This document shows positions 6,552-12,156 of a stretch of 12,156 nt of DNA, one piece after another. Each line of letters opens with the position of its first letter. Position 1 is the first letter of the stretch. Source of the stretch: an uncultured Collinsella sp. (GTDB taxonomy: Bacteria; Actinomycetota; Coriobacteriia; Coriobacteriales; Coriobacteriaceae); NCBI GenBank assembly GCA_900542235.1, contig UQNB01000059.1, positions 1-12,156 of the forward strand, written 5' to 3'. The translations under genes and the position numbers were made by a program. The notes under the pieces are model-generated. The model was not told the origin of the DNA. It did not search any database and saw only the letters and a program-made list of their open reading frames with translations.

Positions 6552-6801
6552 GGTGTCCCCCTTTTCGCTGGCCGCGGTGCGGCTGTTTTGCGGTACGGGG
6601 CAAACCTTATGGCGCAAACGTTGACAGTTTGTTACGGAAGTTCATTTGTAGCGAGCATGTTTCCAATGTTTCCGCAGCGTTTCGGGGGTGCCGTTTTGTG
6701 CGACTCCTGTTGCCTGGCGAGCATGCGCCCTCGGTTCACGCTAGAATGCACTCAACCTTTAAGCGGTTAATCCATCCATAAGATGCACGAAGGAGCTATC
6801 T
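6552..6801. promoter_or_regulatory. Divergent intergenic region between livJ2 and hom
   Basis: These 250 bp must hold both the minus-strand livJ2 promoter and the plus-strand hom promoter. A plus-strand TTGACA is at 6621-6626 without a good -10 at 16-19 bp. A good -10-like TAGAAT is at 6742-6747, about 55 bp before the hom ATG, without a clear -35. The 9-mer GCGAGCATG occurs twice (6651-6659 and 6717-6725), and ATGTTTCC occurs twice (6657-6664 and 6666-6673). These are candidate regulator sites only. Confidence 0.4.
6742..6747 (+). promoter_or_regulatory. Candidate -10 box of hom
   Basis: TAGAAT matches the -10 consensus at five of six bases and would start a leader of roughly 48 bases. No convincing -35 lies 16-18 bp upstream, so the call is weak. 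Confidence 0.35.
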
Positions 6802-8145
6802 ATGAGCGAATCCCTGCGCACCGTGAACGTCGGTCTGATCGGTCTGGGGACCGTCGGCGGCGGCGTGGCCCGTCTGATCAAGAGCCACCACGATGAGTAC
6901 CTGGCCGCCTACGGCATCGACCTTAAGCTGACCCGCGCCTGCGCGCTTGCCTGGGAGCAGGCCGAGGCAGCCGGTATTGAGCGCGAGGCCTTTACGAGTG
7001 ACTGGCACGATGTCGTCACCGACCCCGCCGTCGACATCGTCGTCGAGCTGATCGGCGGCGAGCATCCCGCAACCGAGATCTTCACCACCGCCTTTGAGCA
7101 CGGCAAGCATGTCGTCTCTGCCAACAAGGCTCTGCTGGGCCGTCACGTCGAGACGCTTGCCGAGAAGGCGCGCGCGTGTGGCGTGCAGATTAAGTGCGAG
7201 GCCAGCTGCGGCGGCGGCATCCCCATCGTGAGCACGCTTGAGCACGACCTGGTGGGCAACAAGATCCTGACCATCGCTGGCATTCTCAACGGCACCACCA
7301 ACTACATCCTGTCGCGCATGGACGCCGAGGGCGCCGATTACGCTGACGTGCTCGCCGACGCCCAGGCAAAGGGCTATGCCGAGGCCGACCCGTCCGCCGA
7401 CGTCGACGGCTTCGACGCCGCCAGCAAGACGGCCATCCTCGCTTCCATCGGCTTTGGCACCCGCGTGACCACCGACGATGTCTACCAGCAGGGTATCCGT
7501 ACCATCGGCGCCGAGGACATTGCCCAGGCCCGCGAGCTCGGCTACACCATCAAGCTGCTGGGCATCGCACGCAACACCGACGCCGGCGTCGACGTCCGGG
7601 TGCATCCCACGCTGATCCCCGCCGACCACATGCTTGCCAAGGTCAACGGCGCCATGAACGCTGTCTACGTGGTGGGCGACGCCGTGGGCGAGACCATGTT
7701 CTACGGTGCCGGCGCAGGCTCCTTCCCCACCGCGAGCGCCGTCGTGGGCGATATCCTGTCGCTCTCCGAGCAGATCAGCCGCGGCGTGGCTCCGCTGCCC
7801 GAGATTGAGCCCTATGGCCACAACCTCGCCTTTAAGCCCATGGACGAGCTCCAGACCAAGTACTATGTGCGCCTGAAGGTCGCCGACCGCGTGGGCGCCC
7901 TGTCCGAGACGGTCGACATCTTTGCCAAGCACAACATCTCGATCTCGCTCATCAACCAGGTCGAGGACGGCAAGTCGGGCGTCAGCGATGCCTGCTCGGT
8001 CATCTTCCTGACGCACCGCGCACTCGAGAAGGACGTCCAGGCTGCCGCCGCCGAGCTTGCCAGCGTCGACTGCGTGGCCGAGGTCGCCAACGTCCTGCGC
8101 ATCGAGGACGTCGAGGCCTGGACCGAAGGCGTCATGGCGAACTAG
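6802..8145 (+). CDS. hom: Homoserine dehydrogenase with C-terminal ACT domain
   Basis: Cytoplasmic NAD(P)H-dependent enzyme reducing aspartate 4-semialdehyde to homoserine, the branch point to Thr, Met and Ile. At 447 residues it has the usual monofunctional length. The Rossmann motif GLIGLGTVG is at residues 11-19, SANKALL at 106-112 (K109), NGTTNYI at 163-169, and AEADPSADVDGFDAASK at 193-209. E194, D205 and K209 have the same spacing as the Glu/Asp/Lys active-site set of the yeast enzyme. Residues about 354-432 form an ACT domain (RLKVADRVGALSETV), the usual site of feedback control by an end product such as threonine. AAGGAG lies 6 bases before the ATG. It is a single-gene unit, divergent from livJ2 and closed by a strong terminator. 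No aspartokinase is fused to it, and no thrB or thrC is in the window. Confidence 0.97.
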   Translation: MSESLRTVNVGLIGLGTVGGGVARLIKSHHDEYLAAYGIDLKLTRACALAWEQAEAAGIEREAFTSDWHDVVTDPAVDIVVELIGGEHPATEIFTTAFEHGKHVVSANKALLGRHVETLAEKARACGVQIKCEASCGGGIPIVSTLEHDLVGNKILTIAGILNGTTNYILSRMDAEGADYADVLADAQAKGYAEADPSADVDGFDAASKTAILASIGFGTRVTTDDVYQQGIRTIGAEDIAQARELGYTIKLLGIARNTDAGVDVRVHPTLIPADHMLAKVNGAMNAVYVVGDAVGETMFYGAGAGSFPTASAVVGDILSLSEQISRGVAPLPEIEPYGHNLAFKPMDELQTKYYVRLKVADRVGALSETVDIFAKHNISISLINQVEDGKSGVSDACSVIFLTHRALEKDVQAAAAELASVDCVAEVANVLRIEDVEAWTEGVMAN

Positions 8146-8175
8146 TCCAGTCCTTGGCACACAACATAGCACCTG

Positions 8176-8214
8176 AGGGGCTCCCGTCCGTTTGGATGGG
8201 AGCCCCTTTGTTTG
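8176..8214 (+). terminator. Strong rho-independent terminator of hom
   Basis: GGGGCTCCC (8177-8185) pairs with GGGAGCCCC (8198-8206), and the stem continues inward by GTCC/GGAT with one wobble to a GTTT loop. TTTGTTTG follows the stem. It starts about 30 bases after the hom stop. Confidence 0.92.
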
Positions 8215-8365
8215 AAACCGCCCATTGCGTTCATCAAGCAAAAGTTTGAACAACTTGGCCATTCGCTGACAACCGAGGGTGCCGTTTACCGATATGCGAA
8301 CGAAGTTGATTTTGCGCGCCGTTATGCTGTGCTGCGTATGTCCACCCCCGAAGAATGGAGGCACC

Positions 8366-9115
8366 ATGTTGCTCGAGGGTAAGAAAGCAATCATCACCGG
8401 AGGCACGCGCGGTATCGGCTATGCCATCGCCTGCCGTTTTATCGAGGAAGGCGCCGCCGTCACCGTCTTTGGTTCGCGTCAGGAAACCGCCGACGCGGCC
8501 GTTGAGAAGCTCGCCGCCGCCTATCCCGAGGCAAAGATCTGGGGGCGTTCGTGCAACCTCACCTCACTCGAGGCCGTAACCGAGGCCTTTACGCAGGCCG
8601 CAGCCGACATGGGCGGTCTCGACACGGTCGTCAACAATGCCGGTATCTCCCAGCGCTCGCCCCTTTTGGACTACACGGCCGAGGAGTTCGCCAAGGTCAT
8701 GGACCTCAACGTCGTCGCCGTCTTTAATGGTCACCAGGCCGCTGCCAAGATCATGACCGAAGCCGGCCACGGTGGCACCATCACCACCACGAGCTCGATG
8801 GTCGCTAAGTACGGTCAGCCCTCCGGCGTTGGCTATCCCACGTCCAAGTTCGCCGTCAACGGCATGGTCCAGTCGCTCTCACGCGAGCTCGCCCCCGTGG
8901 GCATTCGCGTCAATGCCGTCGCCCCCGGCGTAACCAGGACCGACATGGTCGCCAACCTGCCCGAAGAAGTCATCAAGCCCATCATCGCTACCATCCCGCT
9001 CGGCCGCATGGGCGAGCCCGAGGATGTCGCCAACGCCTTTGTCTTCCTAGCGAGCGACATGGCCGCCTACGTTACGGGCGCTGTGCTCCCCGTCGACGGA
9101 GCTGCCCGCTCTTAA
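8366..9115 (+). CDS. Short-chain dehydrogenase/reductase, FabG-like
   Basis: Classical SDR of 249 residues. The cofactor motif TGGTRGIG is at residues 11-18, NNAG at 90-93, and the catalytic set is N115, S144, Y157 and K161 (YPTSK), all present with normal spacing. R15 and R38 after the second strand favour NADPH over NADH. The C-terminus GAVLPVDGAARS fits the 3-oxoacyl-ACP reductase-like group, but that group is broad and no fab genes are adjacent. A role in fatty-acid synthesis or in the reduction of another keto compound, such as a steroid or sugar, cannot be separated here. The frame is open from a GTG at 8279, but ATG 8366 has GGAGG five bases upstream and begins at the expected point before the first strand. 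It stands alone between two terminators. Confidence 0.9.
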   Translation: MLLEGKKAIITGGTRGIGYAIACRFIEEGAAVTVFGSRQETADAAVEKLAAAYPEAKIWGRSCNLTSLEAVTEAFTQAAADMGGLDTVVNNAGISQRSPLLDYTAEEFAKVMDLNVVAVFNGHQAAAKIMTEAGHGGTITTTSSMVAKYGQPSGVGYPTSKFAVNGMVQSLSRELAPVGIRVNAVAPGVTRTDMVANLPEEVIKPIIATIPLGRMGEPEDVANAFVFLASDMAAYVTGAVLPVDGAARS

Positions 9116-9156
9116 GGGACCACAAGCCTCAGCTCCCAGCCTCAACATTGCTCAAC

Positions 9157-9207
9157 TAAAAGGCGCGCTTCCTGCATCAACTGCAGGCGGCGCGCCTTTG
9201 TTCTGTT
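9157..9207 (+). terminator. Terminator of the SDR gene, probably bidirectional
   Basis: AGGCGCGC (9161-9168) pairs with GCGCGCCT (9190-9197). After a 2x2 internal loop the stem continues as CCTGCA/TGCAGG around a TCAAC loop. TTGTTC follows on the plus strand and TTTTAG on the minus strand, so it can also end antiporter transcripts arriving from the other side. Confidence 0.88.
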
Positions 9208-9212
9208 TGTAT

Positions 9213-9384
9213 GGGAAACTGCGTCCCGGTATTTCAGCTCAGAACGGGGCGCAGCTTCCCCCAGAGCCTTCTTTCGGAAACTATGTCCCATTCTGGGTCC
9301 GGATTCCGGGATGCGCTTTCCGCAACGGGCTTCTCGTGGAAAGCGCATCCCACTCTAGACGCCAATTCCGGGATGCATTTTCCG
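9213..9384. repeat. Array of three 48-bp palindromic units at 62-bp period (REP-like)
   Basis: Units lie at 9213-9260, 9275-9322 and 9337-9384. Each is 48 bp with a 14-bp spacer, giving an exact 62-bp period. Each unit is an imperfect inverted repeat of the form GGAAA-N5-TCCC ... GGG-N5-TTCC around a loop of about 16 bases. Units 2 and 3 share ATTCCGGGATGC in the loop and right arm; unit 1 matches them better when reversed. The two spacers share CTTCT. The array fills the convergent gap between the SDR and antiporter genes, the usual place for REP/BIME-type elements. No coding sequence is supported here. Confidence 0.85.
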
Positions 9385-9396
9385 CGGCGACGTTGG

Positions 9397-10959
9397 CTAC
9401 CTGCCGTCGTCGTCCTGGGCCTCTTCGTGTGCGTAAAGCTCCAGCATGCGGCGGCGGTATTCGCGCACGGCGAGCTTGGCGCGCTCCAGGCGGCGGCGCT
9501 CACGCGGGGTGAGCTTGCCGGGGTCGATCTCGTCGCCGTAAGTCTTTTCGGCCAGCAAATGGGCGGCGTCCACGATACGGGCATCGATGTGCCCGCTTGC
9601 CGCCTCGGCCGAGAGGCGGTCGGCAATGGAATCAAGGGTAGGTATGCCGTCGAGCGTGCGACCGTGACCATGCGAGGTCAGCAGCTCGTGCTCGCGTGCG
9701 AGCAGGCTCGCCAAATCGTGATGGGCACGCAGGATGTCGAGCGCATCGGATGGATGCTCGGCAACCTCTGCCACGGCGGCAACCGGCGCGGCATCGACCA
9801 CGCGGTAGAAGAGCTGCGCGAGCAGTGGCATCAGGAACACCGTGATGGCGCCGGCCGCCACCATAACCGAAGCGACGCCCTGTGATAATGCGCCGGCGTT
9901 GACAGCGACGCTCGTCACGGCGACGATAATCGGCAGCGCCGTGGTGCAGTACAGGGCCACGGTAATGCGGCCATACGCCGACACATCGCGCGTCGCAGGA
10001 CAAATGCTCATAGAAATAAGAATGGGCACGGCGCGGATAACCAGCAACGCCACGATAAAGCCCACGAGCAGGCCAGGGCGCGATGCTACAGCCGTCAGGT
10101 CGATCTTGGCACCCGACACGGTAAAGAACACCGGGATTAAAAAGCCATAGGCAAGGCCATCGAGTTTAAGCTCGAGCGTATGGTTGCCCTCGGGGATGAT
10201 ATAGCGCAGGACAAAGCCCGCCGCAAAAGCGCCCAGCACGATATCGAGGCTAAATATGGCGGAAAACGCCACGAGCGTGACCAAGATGAGCACCGTAAGG
10301 CGCACGAACGTTTGGGAAGTCGTATCGGCGCGCTCCTGAATAAAGGCAAAGAAGCGGCTGCCGATACGCTTGGAGCGGCTGGGGACCACGGCAAGCAGCA
10401 CACACACCACGGCGAACAGGCCCAAGATCAGCAACGTCTCGATACCCGCACGGGCAGACAGCAGCACCGACATGGCGAGCACGGGGCCAAGCTCACCCCA
10501 CGTACCGTAGGCAAGAATCGAATCGCCGACGCGCGTCCCGGCAAGCGACCGCTCGCGCAAGATGGGCATGAGCGCCCCAAGCGCCGTCGAGGTCAACGCC
10601 AGCGTCACGGCGATGCCATCAAAATGACTGACCGAAAACCACGGGGTAAAGCGCACGGCAAGCCAGGCGATGCCAAACGTGACGACCCACGTCGCCATGC
10701 CGTAACGCCCCTCGATGCCCGTGATGTTCTTGGGATCGATCTCAAAGCCGGCAAGCAGGAACAAAAAGGCCAGGCCGAGCTCGGACACGAGCGAGACCTC
10801 GGCATCCACATGGATAATGCCGAGCATATGAGGTCCCAGCACCGCGCCAAACACGAGCAAAAAGACCGTCTCGGGAACGGGTTTTCCGGGAATCGCCGAG
10901 GCGATGAAGGGGCTTGCAAAGGCCACGAGTGCGATGATGGCGAGCGAAACAAATGCCAT
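9397..10959 (-). CDS. CPA2-type cation:proton antiporter with charged cytoplasmic tail
   Basis: Inner-membrane monovalent cation/H+ exchanger of the Kef/NapA-like CPA2 group, 520 residues. Residues about 1-390 are hydrophobic with roughly 12 membrane segments and carry family landmarks: LLAGFEIDPK (69-78), ALTSTALGALMP (121-132), FAAGFVLRYIIPEG (245-258) and FFTVSGAKIDL (278-288). Where many CPA2 proteins have an acidic Asp motif in the central membrane helix, this one has GELGP (155-159), so E156 is a candidate ion-binding residue. Residues 391-520 form a soluble, helix-prone tail rich in Asp, Glu and Arg. It is not a TrkA-N/RCK domain: no GxGxxG motif is seen. ATG 10959 has AAAGG six bases upstream. 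It is convergent with the SDR gene and divergent from purL. Roles in pH, Na+ or K+ balance are inferred from family. Confidence 0.9.
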   Translation of the reverse strand: MAFVSLAIIALVAFASPFIASAIPGKPVPETVFLLVFGAVLGPHMLGIIHVDAEVSLVSELGLAFLFLLAGFEIDPKNITGIEGRYGMATWVVTFGIAWLAVRFTPWFSVSHFDGIAVTLALTSTALGALMPILRERSLAGTRVGDSILAYGTWGELGPVLAMSVLLSARAGIETLLILGLFAVVCVLLAVVPSRSKRIGSRFFAFIQERADTTSQTFVRLTVLILVTLVAFSAIFSLDIVLGAFAAGFVLRYIIPEGNHTLELKLDGLAYGFLIPVFFTVSGAKIDLTAVASRPGLLVGFIVALLVIRAVPILISMSICPATRDVSAYGRITVALYCTTALPIIVAVTSVAVNAGALSQGVASVMVAAGAITVFLMPLLAQLFYRVVDAAPVAAVAEVAEHPSDALDILRAHHDLASLLAREHELLTSHGHGRTLDGIPTLDSIADRLSAEAASGHIDARIVDAAHLLAEKTYGDEIDPGKLTPRERRRLERAKLAVREYRRRMLELYAHEEAQDDDGR

Positions 10960-10986
10960 GTGATGCCTTTCTCTTGTTTGCGCTCC

Positions 10987-10995
10987 ACTGTAGCA
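10987..10995 (-). promoter_or_regulatory. Candidate extended -10 promoter of the antiporter
   Basis: The minus strand reads TGCTACAGT here: a TGn extension plus TACAGT (four of six to consensus). Transcription would begin about 20 bases before the antiporter ATG. No good -35 is visible, as is allowed for extended -10 promoters. Confidence 0.4.
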
Positions 10996-11048
10996 CCCTC
11001 GCCGTCCTCAACGCGCCACGAGCTGTCGTATCATAGTGAGGTTTAAAA

Positions 11049-11105
11049 GTATGCGGCTCAAGGCGACCGCGAGGCTTGCCCCGCAAACCGACCGCTGCCG
11101 CATAC
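11049..11105 (+). promoter_or_regulatory. Structured 5' leader of purL
   Basis: GTATGCGGC (11049-11057) and GCCGCATAC (11097-11105) are perfect reverse complements enclosing 39 bases. Inside, CAAG (11059-11062) can pair with CTTG (11075-11078). GCGG of the left arm (11053-11056) can pair either with CCGC at 11081-11084 or with CCGC at 11098-11101, so two alternative folds exist. The element ends 38 bases before the purL ATG. It does not match the guanine/adenine riboswitch core that I know, and there is no T tract. A regulatory role is inferred. Confidence 0.5.
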
Positions 11106-11143
11106 CGCACCGTACGCCCAACCGATCAGGAAGGCAGGAACCA

Positions 11144-12156
11144 ATGGTCTCTCGTATCTACGTGGAGAAGAAACCCGGGTTCGACGTCGAGGCTCAGCAG
11201 CTCAAGGGCGAGCTGACCGAGATTCTCGGCATCAAGGGCATCGAGGCCCTGAGGATTATCAACCGCTACGACGTCGAGGGCATCGACGAGGAGCTTTTCC
11301 GCTCCTGCGTGCCGACCGTCTTTAGCGAGCCCCAGGTCGATGTGACCTACGACGAGCTCCCCGCAAGCGATGGCACCGTCTTTGCCGTCGAATTCCTGCC
11401 TGGCCAGTTTGACCAGCGCGCTGACTCCGCCAGCGAGTGCGTGCAGCTCATCAGCCAGGGCGAGCGCCCTGCCGTACGCTCCGCCAAGGTCTATATGATC
11501 TCGGGCGCCCTGGACGAGGCCGCCATCGAGTCCATCAAGCACTACGTGGTAAACCCCGTCGAGGCCCGCATCGCCTCGCTCGACCTGCCCGAGACGCTGC
11601 ACATGGAGACCCCCGAGCCCGCGCCCGTCGAAGTGCTCGACGGCTTCCGCGAGCTCGACGAGGCCGACCTTGCCGCCTTTATCTCCGAGCGCGGTCTTGC
11701 CATGGACGAGGCGGACATTGCCTTCTGCCAGCAGTACTTCCGCGATGAAGACCGCGACCCCACCATCACCGAGATCCGCGTGATCGACACCTATTGGTCC
11801 GACCACTGCCGCCACACCACCTTCGGCACCGTCCTGGACGACGTGACGATCGACGACGCCGTGGTGCAGCAGGCCTTCGACCGCTACATGGAGATGCGCC
11901 ACGAGCTCGGTCGCGACGCCAAGCCCGTCTGCCTCATGGACATGGGCACCATCGGCGCCAAGTATCTTAAGAAGACCGGCGTCATGACCGATATCGATGA
12001 GTCCGAGGAGATCAACGCCTGCACCGTCAAGGTGAAGGTCGATGTCGATGGCGAGGACCAGGACTGGCTGTTCCTCTTTAAGAACGAGACCCACAACCAC
12101 CCGACCGAGATCGAGCCCTTCGGCGGTGCCGCCACCTGCGTGGGCGGCGCCATCCG
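11144..12156 (+). CDS. purL: Phosphoribosylformylglycinamidine synthase PurL, N-terminal part (runs off window)
   Basis: ATP-dependent cytoplasmic enzyme of purine synthesis converting FGAR and glutamine to FGAM. Only the first 337 residues are in the window and the frame is still open at the end. The N-terminal 160 or so residues form the PurS-like region and linker. The conserved TYWSDHCRHTTF has its Trp at residue 218, and FKNETHNHPTEIEPFGGAAT follows with N314, H317 and H319, the ATP/FGAR-site motif of the family. The layout (long N-terminal region, WSDHCRHTTF wording) fits the single-chain large PurL of about 1,200 residues rather than the small PurL that needs separate PurS and PurQ. 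ATG 11144 is preceded by purine-rich AGGAAGGCAGGA. The structured leader at 11049-11105 may regulate it. Confidence 0.94.
   Translation, partial: MVSRIYVEKKPGFDVEAQQLKGELTEILGIKGIEALRIINRYDVEGIDEELFRSCVPTVFSEPQVDVTYDELPASDGTVFAVEFLPGQFDQRADSASECVQLISQGERPAVRSAKVYMISGALDEAAIESIKHYVVNPVEARIASLDLPETLHMETPEPAPVEVLDGFRELDEADLAAFISERGLAMDEADIAFCQQYFRDEDRDPTITEIRVIDTYWSDHCRHTTFGTVLDDVTIDDAVVQQAFDRYMEMRHELGRDAKPVCLMDMGTIGAKYLKKTGVMTDIDESEEINACTVKVKVDVDGEDQDWLFLFKNETHNHPTEIEPFGGAATCVGGAI

Noticed and set aside
6621..6649. Promoter from TTGACA at 6621-6626 for hom
   Set aside because: No acceptable -10 lies 16-19 bp downstream, and the leader would be about 150 bases; TAGAAT at 6742 is the better element.
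8242..8256. AAGTT-TGAAC-AACTT inverted repeat upstream of the SDR gene as an operator
   Set aside because: Only five bases per arm, no regulator gene nearby and no well-placed promoter hexamers; chance is as likely.
6796..8406. 536-residue minus-strand frame opposite hom
   Set aside because: Biased composition, no domain, and it crosses the strong hom terminator; hom has all its active-site motifs in the other strand.
9213..9384. CRISPR array
   Set aside because: The regular 62-bp period invites it, but the repeated part is a diverged 48-bp palindrome with 14-bp spacers that share sequence, there are only three units, and no cas gene is near.
9211..9885. Plus-strand frame running through the palindromic array into the antiporter gene
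   Set aside because: It reads through repeat units and then antisense to the antiporter; no domain, no ribosome binding site.
11049..11105. Known purine riboswitch in the purL leader
   Set aside because: The conserved three-way-junction core and loop sequences of that class are not present, so it is reported only as an unassigned leader structure.
11126..12100. 324-residue minus-strand frame opposite purL
   Set aside because: The plus strand encodes conserved PurL motifs (TYWSDHCRHTTF, NETHNHPT) through the same stretch.

Overview
This GC-rich 12.2 kb window looks like ordinary chromosome from an actinobacterium of the Coriobacteriia, most like Collinsella. That placement is an inference from codon and base composition, Tat-type lipoprotein signals, a long single-chain PurL and the style of the intergenic repeats; no marker gene in the window proves it.

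Layout. Positions 1-251 are non-coding and hold inverted repeats plus the terminator of the liv operon. From 252 to 5113 on the minus strand lies a complete branched-chain amino acid ABC importer, transcribed livJ (binding protein), livH, livM (permeases), livG, livF (ATPases). The four distal genes are packed with zero spacing or short overlaps. A second, closely related binding-protein gene (5385-6551, minus) sits just upstream, separated by an unusually AT-rich 271-bp gap. Divergent from it is hom (homoserine dehydrogenase, 6802-8145, plus), closed by a strong terminator. A FabG-like short-chain dehydrogenase (8366-9115, plus) follows as its own unit with its own terminator. It converges on a CPA2-type cation:proton antiporter (9397-10959, minus). 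Between these two is an array of three 48-bp palindromic units at an exact 62-bp period. Divergent from the antiporter is purL (from 11144, plus), whose 5' leader carries a perfect 9-bp inverted repeat and which runs off the window end.

How the genes fit together. The liv system would import Leu/Ile/Val or related amino acids through one membrane complex, possibly fed by two binding proteins of different specificity. hom commits aspartate semialdehyde to the Thr/Met/Ile branch, so the divergent livJ2-hom pair joins uptake and synthesis of related amino acids. The SDR, antiporter and purL are functionally unrelated neighbours.

I found no CRISPR array, transposase, phage gene, tRNA, rRNA or defence system. 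The non-standard signals are in the non-coding DNA (the 62-bp-period palindrome array, the purL leader, the hairpins in the liv operon) and in the duplicated Tat-type binding proteins. No non-coding gap exceeds 300 bases.
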